Assembly (NCBI RefSeq): GCF_006715305.1
Contig: NZ_VFMY01000001.1
Location: 1,984,001 to 2,048,000, forward strand
Length of the DNA: 64,000 nucleotides
Origin: Arthrobacter sp. SLBN-100
GTDB lineage: Bacteria > Actinomycetota > Actinomycetes > Actinomycetales > Micrococcaceae
Direction: 5' to 3'
Part shown: positions 1 through 8,214 of the stretch, in pieces
How the letters are laid out: the number at the start of each line of letters is the position of its first letter
How positions within the stretch are numbered: position 1 is the stretch's first letter
The notes under the pieces: generated by a model
Database searches by the model: none
The model's input: only the letters and a program-made list of their open reading frames with translations
What the model was told of the DNA's origin: nothing
Program-made: the position numbers and the translations under genes

Positions 1-901
1 ACACGGGAACCGCAATGCCTGCCGATATCGGCCGGAACCGGTGTTCGAAAATCTCCGCCAGGCCTGGTCCGGCTTCCGGTCCGCCCGCCTTCTGTGAACG
101 GATCACGGGGATGGCGAAGCCCAACAGGACGCCGGCCACCGTGGCGTGGATGCCCGACGAATGAACCAGCGCCCATGTGACCACCCCGAGCGGCAGCAGG
201 ATCAGCCACGCCGCCGCGGTGTGCCGGCCGAAGAAATGGCGGTACTTTTGCGCCAGGAATGCATAGATGGCCAGCGGAATGAGGGCCAGGAGCAGCGGCA
301 TGATGTGCAGGTCGCTGGAGTAGAAGAACGCGATGATGGTGATGGCGATCAGGTCATCCACCACGGCCAGCGTCAGGAGGAAGATCCGCAGCGCGCTGGG
401 CAGGTGCGAACCGATGATGGCCAGGACTGCCACCGCGAAGGCGATGTCCGTGGCAGTGGGGATGGCCCAGCCGCGCAAAGTATCCGGGCTGGCGAGGTTG
501 ATCAGGGCGTAGATGACTGCCGGGGCCAGCACGCCGCCGAACGCGGCAGCCACAGGAACCACGGACTTGTTGAGCTGGCGCAGGTCCCCCGCCACGAACT
601 CCCGCTTGAGCTCCAGCCCTACCAGGAAAAAGAAGATGGCGAGCAGCCCGTCTGCCGCCCACGCACCAAGGCTCAGCTCAAGATGCCAGGGCTCGTAGCC
701 AATCTTGAAGTCCCGAAGGGCGAAGTAACTGTCCGACGCCGGCGAGTTGGCCCATACCAGGGCGGCCACAGCCGCGATAACGAGCAGGGCTCCGCCCACC
801 GTTTCCTTGCGAAGGATCTCCCCGATCCGCAGGGCTTCGGCATAGCTGCCGCGGCCGAAGATGGTGGAGCGGGTGGGACCGGAACGGGGCGTTTGGCTCA
901 T
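1..901 (-). CDS. nhaA: Na+/H+ antiporter NhaA (C-terminus outside window)
   Basis: Inner-membrane sodium/proton antiporter, partial: about 300 N-terminal residues are visible and the 3' end runs off the left edge. Reading the minus strand from ATG at 901 gives [12 protein letters not shown], then hydrophobic helices. The NhaA signatures are present: TATDIAFA and [10 protein letters not shown] carry the aspartates equivalent to E. coli D133 and D163/D164, which bind sodium and protons. The family is usually 390-450 residues, so about a quarter to a third is missing. The next gene upstream on the same strand starts at 1657 and ends at 983, leaving about 80 bases for a promoter or read-through. 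Role inferred from family: pH and salt homeostasis. Confidence 0.93.
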   Translation of the reverse strand, partial: MSQTPRSGPTRSTIFGRGSYAEALRIGEILRKETVGGALLVIAAVAALVWANSPASDSYFALRDFKIGYEPWHLELSLGAWAADGLLAIFFFLVGLELKREFVAGDLRQLNKSVVPVAAAFGGVLAPAVIYALINLASPDTLRGWAIPTATDIAFAVAVLAIIGSHLPSALRIFLLTLAVVDDLIAITIIAFFYSSDLHIMPLLLALIPLAIYAFLAQKYRHFFGRHTAAAWLILLPLGVVTWALVHSSGIHATVAGVLLGFAIPVIRSQKAGGPEAGPGLAEIFEHRFRPISAGIAVPV

Positions 902-982
902 GAAGCGTCCTCAAACTTGGCTCGACAAAATCATGCCGACCAGACTTCCCGGCGCACCTTCGATCCATCCTACAGGCGGATG

Positions 983-1657
983 CTACCCCGCCCGGCGCCG
1001 CCCACTTCCCACCATCCTGCTGTCCTGGGCAATCGCGGCGACAGCGTCGCTCAAGTAGCGGCGCGTCACCGCAGAGTTTGCCAACTTCACCAGTTCGGCG
1101 GCCACCACCACCAGTTTGACGTTGCGGTGGCTGCTGGTGCTGACCAGCATCTGGAAGGCGTCATCGGAGTTCATGTGCAACTGGCCCATCAGAATGCCCC
1201 GCGCCTGGTCGATGACGCTGCGGGTGGATGTTGCCCCTGCCACCGCTTCCCGGGCCGTCTCCTCGGTTTCCCGCCGAAGGGTGGAGGTGAGATCCACCAT
1301 CACCCCGTCGATGGCAGTGACTTTTCCGGCGGCATCCACGATTCCATCTCCAGCGGTGACCACCCGGCGGGTCCGCCCCCGGGAATCTATGATGCGGTGG
1401 TACATGCAGAAGTAGCCCCCGGTCCTGCAAACCTGCGCAATGATTGCCTGGCAGTGCGGCCTGTCCTCCGGGTGCTTGTGCGAGTACAGCAGTTCCAGGC
1501 TGGGAACCACCTCGCCGCGCTCGTAACCATGCAGCTGGAACAAGCCGTCCGACCATTCAACCTTCCAGCCGCACAGTTCCACATGAAAGGTGCCAGCAAT
1601 GCATGGGTCTTCACCCAGCGCGCTGGAGTATGTGTAGGGGCCGCTGAGTTCAGCCAC
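983..1657 (-). CDS. PAS and ANTAR domain regulator
   Basis: A 224-residue sensor/RNA-binding regulator. Residues about 25-130 look like a PAS fold (WSDGLFQLHGY and HPEDRPHCQAI are typical PAS strings). Residues about 140-205 look like an ANTAR helical domain (ARGILMGQLHMNSDDAFQ). ANTAR domains bind paired RNA hairpins and prevent transcription termination, so a light-, redox- or ligand-sensing antiterminator is inferred; the ligand and targets are unknown. The start is GTG at 1657 because GGAGG lies about 8 bases before it. It is transcribed toward nhaA and away from the copper genes. Confidence 0.85.
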   Translation of the reverse strand: MAELSGPYTYSSALGEDPCIAGTFHVELCGWKVEWSDGLFQLHGYERGEVVPSLELLYSHKHPEDRPHCQAIIAQVCRTGGYFCMYHRIIDSRGRTRRVVTAGDGIVDAAGKVTAIDGVMVDLTSTLRRETEETAREAVAGATSTRSVIDQARGILMGQLHMNSDDAFQMLVSTSSHRNVKLVVVAAELVKLANSAVTRRYLSDAVAAIAQDSRMVGSGRRRAG

Positions 1658-1813
1658 AGAGACACCTCCGGTCTAATTTTTCCAGCCTCACCCAGCCAGG
1701 GCAGGCACCATTGCCTTGTGACTCAAGTATGGCCATGATGACGCCCGCCCGCTAGGTGGGGACTTCCCCGTACGGCAAGTACGTGGTTTGCGGAAAGCCG
1801 AAGCCCTTGACGG

Positions 1814-1834
1814 ATATACCCCCTAGGGGTATAT
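1814..1834. promoter_or_regulatory. CsoR-type copper operator
   Basis: A perfect inverted repeat with 9-base arms ATATACCCC and GGGGTATAT separated by CTA, centred at 1824. This matches the GC-flanked ATACCCC/GGGGTAT pattern known for CsoR-family copper repressors. It lies about 110 bases before the chosen start of the copper ATPase. Copper-induced derepression is inferred. No csoR gene is visible in the window, so the repressor must be encoded elsewhere. Confidence 0.75.
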
Positions 1835-1945
1835 TTCCAAATGTTGTCAGTGAAGTGGTATGTCCCGGCCGGTGCACCGCACCCGCTTTTCACAGCCGTT
1901 CAACCCCAGCGCCCATTGATCCTTCATCAAGGAATGGAAACTGAC

Positions 1946-4099
1946 ATGCATGACATCGCAAACAGGGACAGCGGGCCCCGCGGCGCCCTCACCGGTGCTG
2001 GGAGTGCTGCAGCCCCGGCCGGGGCTGCAGCCAAACACGGGCACCCGGACCACAACCACGGGCACCGCGGCACCGCCCATCACGACGACGACCACGCCGT
2101 CCACACCCACGGGCAGCACGCCGGACACAGTACGGCCATGTTCAAAAACAGGTTCTGGCTGACCCTGGCGCTCTCCGTTCCCGTGGTCTACTTCAGCCCC
2201 ATGGTGGGCCACATCCTTGGCTACATGGCACCGATGTTCCCCGGCTCCACCTGGATTCCGCCGGTACTCGGCACCGTGATCTTCCTCTACGGCGGCCAGC
2301 CGTTCCTTAAGGGCGGCCTGCAGGAGCTGAAGGACCGCCGGCCGGGCATGATGCTCCTGATCGGCATGGCCATTACCGTGGCGTTCGTCGCCTCGTGGAT
2401 CACCAGCCTGGGCCTGGGCGGTTTCGACCTGGATTTCTGGTGGGAGCTTGCCCTCCTGGTGGCCATCATGCTGCTGGGCCACTGGATCGAGATGCGGGCC
2501 CTGGGTTCGGCCCAGGGCGCCCTGGATGCGCTTGCTGCCCTGCTGCCCGATGAAGCCGAACGCATCACGGACAGCGGCACCGAAACCGTACCCGTCTCCG
2601 AACTCCGTCCGGCCGATCTTGTCCTGGTGCGTTCCGGCGCCCGGATGCCCGCCGACGGAACGGTGGTCCAAGGGCGGGCCGAGTTCGACGAATCCATGAT
2701 CACCGGCGAATCCAAGACCGTGCCCCGCGGCCCAGGGGATGCGGTGGTGGCCGGAACCGTGGCCACGGATTCAAGTGTTCGCGTCCGGGTGGACGCCGTG
2801 GGTGAGGACACCGCACTGGCCGGCATCCAGCGGCTCGTGGCTGAAGCACAAGCTTCGTCGTCTCGGGCCCAGGCCTTGGCCGACCGGGCCGCGGCCTTCC
2901 TGTTCTACTTCGCGGCGGGCGCGGGCGTCGTCACCTTCGTCGTGTGGACCCTGCTGGGCAGCATTCCCGAGGCGGTCACCCGGACCGTGACCGTGCTGGT
3001 GATCGCCTGCCCGCACGCCCTGGGCCTGGCCATTCCGCTGGTCATCGCCATCTCCACCGAGCAGGCTGCCAGGGCCGGCGTCCTGATCAAGAACCGGATG
3101 GCGCTGGAGCGGATGCGCACCGTCGACGTGGTCCTTTTTGACAAGACCGGCACCCTGACCAAAGGCGAGCCGGAGCTGAAGGACGTGGCCGCCGCCCCGG
3201 GCGCGGCAGCCGATGAGCTGCTGGCCCTGGCCGCCGCGGTCGAGTCGGACAGCGAGCACCCCGTGGCGCGGGCGGTCGTCCGGGCAGCCCGCGGGCGGAA
3301 CCTGGCCCTGCCCGCCGTCGCAGGATTCGCGTCGCTCACCGGCCGCGGCGTCCGCGCCTCGGTGGACGGCCGCACGGTGCACGTAGGCGGGCCGGCGCTC
3401 CTGCGCGAGCTGGGCGCCGTCGTGCCTTCCGCACTGGCGGCCACGACGCGCGGATGGCTGGACCGCGGCGCCGCCGTCCTCCATGTGATTGACGACGGAG
3501 GCCGGGTACTCGGGGCGGTCAGCCTTGAGGATGCGGTGCGGGCGGAGTCCCGGCAGGCTGTGGCTGCCCTGCAGCAGCGGGGCGTCAAGGTGGCCATGAT
3601 CACCGGCGATGCACGGCAGGTGGCGCAGGCGGTCGCGGCGGACCTGAACATCGACGAGGTGTTTGCCGAGGTCCTGCCCGCGGACAAGGACAAGAAAGTG
3701 GCCGAGCTGCAGGGCCGCGGCCTGAAAGTGGCCATGGTGGGCGACGGCGTCAACGACTCGCCCGCGCTGGCCCGCGCCGAAGTGGGGATCGCGATCGGGG
3801 CGGGGACGGACGTGGCCATGGAATCGGCCGGCGTGGTGCTGGCCGGGAACGATCCCCGCGCCGTGCTGTCCATGGTGGACCTGTCCCGGGCGAGCTACCG
3901 GAAGATGTGGCAGAACCTGGTGTGGGCCACCGGCTACAACATCCTGTCTGTGCCGCTGGCCGCGGGCGTCCTGGCCTTCGCCGGGGTGGTGCTGTCCCCC
4001 GCTGCCGGCGCGGTCCTGATGTCTGCCTCCACTATCGTGGTGGCTTTGAACGCCCAGCTGCTCCGCCGCCTGAAACTGAATCCCTCGCAGGTGCGTTAA
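1946..4099 (+). CDS. copB: Copper-exporting P1B-type ATPase (CopB-like)
   Basis: Heavy-metal P-type ATPase of 717 residues. It has a histidine-rich N-terminus (repeated HG, HDDD and HTHG strings) instead of CXXC metal-binding domains. Visible motifs in order: TGES in the actuator domain, transmembrane CPH (VIACPHALGLA), DKTGT phosphorylation site, SEHP nucleotide-binding motif and GDGVNDSPAL hinge. CPH rather than CPC marks the CopB (P1B-3) group, which exports copper or silver. The start at 1946 follows AAGGAA at 1929-1934; in-frame ATGs at 1841 and 1934 are less likely because 1841 abuts the operator. The gene leads the copper island with DUF6153 and DUF305 genes downstream. Confidence 0.92.
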   Translation: MHDIANRDSGPRGALTGAGSAAAPAGAAAKHGHPDHNHGHRGTAHHDDDHAVHTHGQHAGHSTAMFKNRFWLTLALSVPVVYFSPMVGHILGYMAPMFPGSTWIPPVLGTVIFLYGGQPFLKGGLQELKDRRPGMMLLIGMAITVAFVASWITSLGLGGFDLDFWWELALLVAIMLLGHWIEMRALGSAQGALDALAALLPDEAERITDSGTETVPVSELRPADLVLVRSGARMPADGTVVQGRAEFDESMITGESKTVPRGPGDAVVAGTVATDSSVRVRVDAVGEDTALAGIQRLVAEAQASSSRAQALADRAAAFLFYFAAGAGVVTFVVWTLLGSIPEAVTRTVTVLVIACPHALGLAIPLVIAISTEQAARAGVLIKNRMALERMRTVDVVLFDKTGTLTKGEPELKDVAAAPGAAADELLALAAAVESDSEHPVARAVVRAARGRNLALPAVAGFASLTGRGVRASVDGRTVHVGGPALLRELGAVVPSALAATTRGWLDRGAAVLHVIDDGGRVLGAVSLEDAVRAESRQAVAALQQRGVKVAMITGDARQVAQAVAADLNIDEVFAEVLPADKDKKVAELQGRGLKVAMVGDGVNDSPALARAEVGIAIGAGTDVAMESAGVVLAGNDPRAVLSMVDLSRASYRKMWQNLVWATGYNILSVPLAAGVLAFAGVVLSPAAGAVLMSASTIVVALNAQLLRRLKLNPSQVR

Positions 4100-4103
4100 A
4101 AAG

Positions 4104-4150
4104 GCGCTCTCTCACTTTTCGCAGCTTTTTTCACAACGCTCTCTCACTCA
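4104..4150. repeat. Half copy of GACGCTCTCTCAC repeat
   Basis: Two direct copies of the CGCTCTCTCACT unit, at 4105-4116 and 4137-4148, about 32 bases apart and separated by T-rich sequence. This equals the left half of the large palindrome at 31571-31673. It lies between the ATPase stop and the DUF6153 gene. A role in transcript processing or termination is possible but not shown. Confidence 0.7.
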
Positions 4151-4191
4151 TAGCCGTTTGCCGCCAGTTCGCCGGAAGGAGGAACCGCCCA

Positions 4192-4563
4192 ATGACTGCA
4201 ACCATCCGTCGTGTCGCGGACCTCCTCGGCAGGGCCGGTCTAATGACGGTTGTGCTGGCCATCGCGGCCGGGATCCTCGGGATGCATGTCATGACGGCCG
4301 CCCACCCGGCGCACCCGTCCCACCAGGTGGCCCAGGAATCCAGGCATTCGCACGGAGCCGGCGAAATGCAGACCTGCCCGGGGATGCAGGATGCGGGGCC
4401 GCGGTGTGTCCTCCTGGCTAAGACCGCATCACTGACTGTCTTCCCGCCCGGCGGAACCGCTGCCGTGGAACCTGACCACGCCGCGGGCGTCAGTCCGGTA
4501 GCTCTCCACTCGTACATTCCAGCAAGTCCCACGCCGTGCGAACTGTCCATCAGCCGAACATAG
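4192..4563 (+). CDS. DUF6153 family protein of the copper island
   Basis: A 123-residue protein with one hydrophobic N-terminal segment (LMTVVLAIAAGILGMHV). A histidine- and methionine-rich extracytoplasmic stretch follows (HPAHPSHQ, HSHGAGEMQTCPGM), then two further cysteines. Start at 4192 is set by AAGGAGGA at 4176-4183. The sequence resembles the actinobacterial DUF6153 family, which has no assigned biochemistry. Its position between a CopB ATPase and a DUF305 protein, and its soft-metal side chains, suggest copper binding outside the membrane. Function is inferred from context only. Confidence 0.8.
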   Translation: MTATIRRVADLLGRAGLMTVVLAIAAGILGMHVMTAAHPAHPSHQVAQESRHSHGAGEMQTCPGMQDAGPRCVLLAKTASLTVFPPGGTAAVEPDHAAGVSPVALHSYIPASPTPCELSISRT

Positions 4564-4635
4564 ACCAGGACTTGCTGCCTACTTCCGCACACCACCACAG
4601 GCGCAGTTCAACTACTTTCCTGAAGGACACTTTCC

Positions 4636-5247
4636 ATGAACACCAAGATCAAAACGCTTTCCGTCGCGGCCGCCCTGGCAGCCTCGCTGGGCCTTGCCGG
4701 GTGCGCCGCCGGGCCCGGGACCTCCGGCGGCAGCGGCATGCACTCCAACTCCGGCCCGATGTCCAGCATGATGCCGGACGCCAACGCCGAACATAACCAG
4801 GCAGACATCATGTTCGCCCAGATGATGATCCCGCACCATGCCCAGGCTGTGGAGATGAGCGACATCGTCCTGGCCAGGCCTGACCTGCCCGCCGACGTCA
4901 CCTCGCTGGCCACCAGGATCAAGGACGCCCAGGCACCGGAAATTGAGACCATGACCGGGTGGCTCAAGAGCTGGAATGTGCCCGCCATGATGTCGGACCA
5001 TTCCGGGCACGGCATGTCCGGAATGGTGGACGCGGCGGGCATCGACAAGCTCAAGGCCGCCCAGGGAACCGAGGCTGCCAGGCTCTTTATGGAGCAGATG
5101 ACGGGGCACCATGAAGGCGCCATTGAGATGGCCAGGCAGGAGATCGGCGGGGGCAAGTACCCCGAAGCCATCCAACTGGCCCGCGACATCGTCACGGCCC
5201 AGGAAGCCGAGATCGCCGAAATGAAGAAGCTCCTGGCCGCCCTCTGA
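4636..5247 (+). CDS. DUF305 lipoprotein, copper-associated
   Basis: A 203-residue predicted lipoprotein. The signal peptide ends with the lipobox LAGC at about residues 20-23. The mature part has two DUF305 signatures, MMIPHHAQAVEMSD and MTGHHEGAIEMAR, each with an HH pair followed by Glu-Met, in helices. DUF305 (ferritin-like) proteins recur beside copper and silver resistance genes, and the many methionines and histidines fit soft-metal binding. The gene follows the DUF6153 gene by 72 bases, so it is probably part of the CsoR-controlled transcription unit. The exact role (metal storage or chaperone) is unknown. Confidence 0.88.
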   Translation: MNTKIKTLSVAAALAASLGLAGCAAGPGTSGGSGMHSNSGPMSSMMPDANAEHNQADIMFAQMMIPHHAQAVEMSDIVLARPDLPADVTSLATRIKDAQAPEIETMTGWLKSWNVPAMMSDHSGHGMSGMVDAAGIDKLKAAQGTEAARLFMEQMTGHHEGAIEMARQEIGGGKYPEAIQLARDIVTAQEAEIAEMKKLLAAL

Positions 5248-5260
5248 CTTCCCTCTAAAG

Positions 5261-5270
5261 GACGCTCTCT
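5261..5270. repeat. Left fragment of repeat split by the IS element
   Basis: GACGCTCTCT abuts the IS110 end. The continuation CACTTATGGC lies at 6853-6862, on the far side of the element. Joined, they give GACGCTCTCTCACTTATGGC, which matches the outer arm of the palindrome whose right side ends at 6946. This is evidence of insertion into a pre-existing palindrome with a shared CT dinucleotide. Confidence 0.7.
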
Positions 5271-5317
5271 GACATGAAAATTGGGTGACGACGGTGGGGT
5301 GCGTGGGGTGATCGGTA

Positions 5318-6562
5318 TTATCCGGGCTGGTGTAGGGGTTCGAGGATGACTTGGTAGCCCAGTGACTCGAGTTGCCCGATGGCGCGGGCTTTGGCTTTGG
5401 CTGGTGCCTGACGGGTGAAGTAGTCGGCGCCGAGGTCGTTGTAGAGTTCGCCGGTTGTGAGCATGTGCCAAGCTGCGGTGAGGATGGAGTGTTCGACGGC
5501 GACGAGGGCTTTGGCGGGTCCGCGGCGGGAGGCGATGCGCCGGTATCTGGCGCCGAAGTAGGTATTCTTCGATCTCGCGCAGGACAGAGCAGCGATGCCC
5601 AGGGCGCCTTTGAGGTACCGGTTGCCGGGCCGTGTTTTGGTGGACTTGATCCGTCCGGCGGATTCGTTGGATCCCGGGGAGGTACCGGCCCAGGATGCCA
5701 GGTGCCCTGCGGTGGCGAACACGCTCATGTCGGCGCCGGTTTCGGCGATGAAGACCTCCGCGACGGTGGTGCTGAACCCCGGGATGCTCACGAGGAGCTC
5801 CCGGGCGCAACGAAAGGGCTCCATCGCCGCCTCGATCCTGGCACTGAGGTCGTTGATGTCGGCGGTATGAGCGTCAATCCGGTGCAGATACAGTTCGGTC
5901 ATGTAGCGGTGGTGTTCGCTGAACCGCCCGCTGAGTGCTTGGGTGAGTTCAGGGATCTTGGATCGCAGCCTGCCCTGGGCCATCTCCGCCAGGGCCGCCG
6001 GGTCGGTCTGCCCGTCGACGAGTGCTTGGAGCATCAGGCGTCCGGAGACCCCGGTGATGTTCGAAGCTACCGAGGATAGTTTGATGCAGGCGTCCTCGAG
6101 GAGTTTCTCCAGGCGCTGGATCTCCCGGGTCCGTTCCTGGGTGATGATGGTCCGGGCCCGGGTCAGATCCCGCAGTTCACGGATTGGCGGCGGGGGCACG
6201 AAGGAGGCCCGGACCAGCCCGTGGGCGCCCAGATCGGCCAGCCACGCAGCGTCGGAAACGTCCGTTTTGCGGCCCGGGACGTTCCTGGCGTCATGGGCGT
6301 TGACCATGATGATGTTCAGCCCGTCGTCTTCAAGCAGGTAGTAGAAGGGGCGCCAGTAATCACCGGTGGCTTCAATGACCACCAGATCCACGTGCTCGTC
6401 CAGCAGGTGTTCCTTCAGCCCCAGGATCTGCCCGGTCATCGAACCCCAGGTCGTGACCGTGGATGTGGTGGACCGCCCGCCACGGCCCTGGATGCGGACA
6501 CAGACCTTCGCGTCCTTCTTTGAAATATCGACACCCGCACAGCGCGGGTGAATGACCTCCAT
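5318..6562 (-). CDS. IS110-family transposase (DEDD recombinase)
   Basis: A 414-residue recombinase, full length for the family. The N-terminal RuvC-like DEDD domain shows GVDISKKD, then VVIEATGDYW, then GRKTDVSDAAWLADL, giving the acidic residues. A coiled central part follows (TQERTREIQRLEKLLED). The C-terminal transposase_20 domain contains ASWAGTSPGSNESAGR, whose serine is the expected nucleophile. IS110 enzymes use a bridge RNA to pair target and donor DNA. No frameshift or internal stop is seen, so the copy looks intact and possibly active. Confidence 0.95.
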   Translation of the reverse strand: MEVIHPRCAGVDISKKDAKVCVRIQGRGGRSTTSTVTTWGSMTGQILGLKEHLLDEHVDLVVIEATGDYWRPFYYLLEDDGLNIIMVNAHDARNVPGRKTDVSDAAWLADLGAHGLVRASFVPPPPIRELRDLTRARTIITQERTREIQRLEKLLEDACIKLSSVASNITGVSGRLMLQALVDGQTDPAALAEMAQGRLRSKIPELTQALSGRFSEHHRYMTELYLHRIDAHTADINDLSARIEAAMEPFRCARELLVSIPGFSTTVAEVFIAETGADMSVFATAGHLASWAGTSPGSNESAGRIKSTKTRPGNRYLKGALGIAALSCARSKNTYFGARYRRIASRRGPAKALVAVEHSILTAAWHMLTTGELYNDLGADYFTRQAPAKAKARAIGQLESLGYQVILEPLHQPG

Positions 6563-6594
6563 AACAGATCACCCTTCCTCGAACGCTTCCAACA

Positions 6595-6790
6595 GATCGC
6601 GTCTGTGTCCCGGGGAAGGCGGATAAACAACAAATCTGACATTCGTGCTCAACGGCAACATTCCACGGTCCCGCGGACAAAAAGCTGTGCCCTCCACCAC
6701 CAAACTCACTTACAGGCTCACCGGCACTAAAGAGAGACCGAGGTCGACCGGAACACACTCTCCAGTCTGCTCCGGCAGCCCAGACCCCGC
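6595..6790 (-). ncRNA. Candidate IS110 bridge RNA
   Basis: Noncoding upstream end of the element, read on the minus strand. From 5' to 3': a short hairpin at about 6764-6784 (GUCUG/CAGAC). Then a loop region carrying UAAGUGAG (plus-strand AAACTCACTTA at 6702-6712), identical over 11 bases to the IS/target junction at 6848-6858. Then AUGUCAGA (plus-strand TCTGACAT at 6635-6642), identical over 8 bases to the other junction at 5268-5275. A GUGCC/GGCAC stem (6723-6727 with 6687-6691) encloses the first guide. The order of target loop then donor loop matches the IS621-type bridge RNA. The right-hand guides are not clear; GCUUU (6681-6685) could pair with AGAGC using one G-U pair. RNA ends are approximate. 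Confidence 0.6.
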
Positions 6791-6850
6791 AACGATCACC
6801 GCTGCAACACATTTTCAGTCCCCACGGCGGAGCGAAGCGCCCCTGAGAAA

Positions 6851-6946
6851 CTCACTTATGGCAACTAATAGGTCGACGCTCTCTCACTCTCCTTAGGAAA
6901 GTGAGAGAGCGTCGGCCGGAAAACCGCCTTATGTGAGAGAGCGTCC
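6851..6946. repeat. Palindromic GACGCTCTCTCAC element interrupted by IS110
   Basis: A perfect inverted repeat of 14 bases, GACGCTCTCTCACT at 6875-6888 and AGTGAGAGAGCGTC at 6900-6913, with an 11-base loop. A further right copy, GTGAGAGAGCGTCC, lies at 6933-6946. The matching outer left copy is split by the IS element (GACGCTCTCT at 5261-5270 plus CACTTATGGC from 6853). The whole has the same nested four-copy design as 31571-31673. Confidence 0.8.
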
Positions 6947-6973
6947 CATTGGGTGGGCCATGCAAGGAGAAGG

Positions 6974-8191
6974 TCAGGCACGGCGGTTGACGTGCTCGGG
7001 GCGTATTCCTACTCCAACGAACCGGGCTGTAACCGGGCGCAGCACCGGTGAGGCGGCACGCAGGAGCATCACGAACCAGCGGGGCGCGACGCGGTTTCCG
7101 TTGGTAGCCCTGAGGAGCACCCGGTGTCCATTGCGCTGCAACTGCTGCATGATCCTCACCGGCAACTCCCGGCGTCGCTGCACCTCCGCGAGCTTCTCAA
7201 TAGGAGCATTTCCCGTTGTGAGGTCCTCGGCGATGGTGTTGGCCAACGCGACGGCGTCCTGGATGGCGAAGTTCACGCCGACGCCGAACATCGGGGACAT
7301 GGCGTGAGCGGCATCGCCGATGGCAATGAACCCCGGACGGTACCAGCGCCGAAGCCGGTTGATCTGGACGGAGAGGAGCTTCACCTGGTCCCAGTCCGTG
7401 AGGGTCCCGACGACGGGGCGCAGGCATGGCGCGGCACCGGCGACCCGCGCTTGGAGGACGTCGATCCCGGACGCTCGAAGCTCGTCAAAGCCGCCTTTGC
7501 GGATCACCATGCCCGACTGATACCTGTCGCCACGGTCAATCGTGAGGACCAGCCCCTGCTCCGAGATGTATCCAAGCGTTGACGGCGGAGGGTCCGGCGG
7601 CTTGGGCAGGTTGAACCACAGCACGTCGATGGGCACGCCGAAGTCATCGGGAGTCAGCCCGGCAGCGGCCCGTAAGCCGGACGCGCGTCCGTCGGCAGCG
7701 ACGGTGAGCGTCGCGCGGATCTCCATACCGCCGTCGGACGTGCTGGCCCGGACCCCGCGCACCTGGCCCTCTTCGATAATGAGGCCGGTGGCCTCGGTGT
7801 GCATGCGCAGCTCGAAGGTGGGAAACGCCGCTGTCTCGCGGGCAAGGAAGTTCAGGAAGTCCCACTGGGGCGCCAGGACCAGGAAGTTGTCCGGCGCGGG
7901 GAGGGTGCCGAAGTCGACGATGGTGAGGCGCTGGCCATCGACGACGGCGTCAAGCGTGGACAGCCTCGTCAGCGGCAGTTCCAGGAACTTCCCGCGCAGC
8001 CCGAGTTCACCCAGCAGGGTGACCGTGGAGGGATGCACGGTGTCCCCGCGGAAGTCGCGCAGGAAGTCGCCGTGCTTCTCCAGGACGGTCACCCGCAGGC
8101 CTTGTCGCGCGAGCAGGTACCCCAGCACCATGCCTCCGGGTCCGCCGCCGGCAATCACGCAGTCCCGTTCGATTACGCTCTCCACAGTCAT
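6974..8191 (-). CDS. FAD-dependent aromatic-type monooxygenase
   Basis: A 405-residue flavoprotein of the PHBH/UbiH-like group. Motifs: N-terminal dinucleotide fold GGGPGGMVLGYLLA with acidic end VLEKHGD (about residues 14-42), ADGRASGLR (the DG motif, about 165) and GDAAHAMSPMFGVGVNFA (second FAD motif, about 285). Such enzymes hydroxylate or oxidise small, often aromatic, molecules using NAD(P)H and oxygen; the substrate cannot be read from sequence. Start ATG at 8191 follows GGAAG. The gene stands alone between two copies of the GAGAGAGCGT repeat, immediately beside the IS-bearing palindrome. Chromosomal or transferred origin is undecided. Confidence 0.88.
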   Translation of the reverse strand: MTVESVIERDCVIAGGGPGGMVLGYLLARQGLRVTVLEKHGDFLRDFRGDTVHPSTVTLLGELGLRGKFLELPLTRLSTLDAVVDGQRLTIVDFGTLPAPDNFLVLAPQWDFLNFLARETAAFPTFELRMHTEATGLIIEEGQVRGVRASTSDGGMEIRATLTVAADGRASGLRAAAGLTPDDFGVPIDVLWFNLPKPPDPPPSTLGYISEQGLVLTIDRGDRYQSGMVIRKGGFDELRASGIDVLQARVAGAAPCLRPVVGTLTDWDQVKLLSVQINRLRRWYRPGFIAIGDAAHAMSPMFGVGVNFAIQDAVALANTIAEDLTTGNAPIEKLAEVQRRRELPVRIMQQLQRNGHRVLLRATNGNRVAPRWFVMLLRAASPVLRPVTARFVGVGIRPEHVNRRA

Positions 8192-8214
8192 ATCATCGGG
8201 CTTCCTTACCCTCA

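Larger units (their letters stand above)
5271..6850 (-). mobile_element. IS110-family insertion sequence
   Basis: An element of about 1.58 kb, delimited by reconstructing the interrupted repeat: the left flank ends in CTCTCT at 5270 and the right flank resumes at CTCACTTATGG at 6851. A CT dinucleotide is present on both sides and would be the recombination core. There are no terminal inverted repeats and no long target duplication, as expected for IS110. The transposase is read on the minus strand, with a long noncoding upstream end (6563-6850) and a short downstream end (5271-5317). This is the layout of the IS110 group proper, where the upstream end encodes the bridge RNA. Boundaries are inferred and could be off by two bases. 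Confidence 0.8.

Noticed and set aside
146..1738. 530-residue open frame on the plus strand
   Set aside because: It lies antisense to nhaA and the PAS-ANTAR gene, is rich in Arg, Gln, Gly and His and has no recognisable domain.
6436..6842. Small genes in the noncoding end of the IS element
   Set aside because: Several short frames exist on both strands, but they lack ribosome sites, and the region is better explained as a structured RNA end of the IS110 element.
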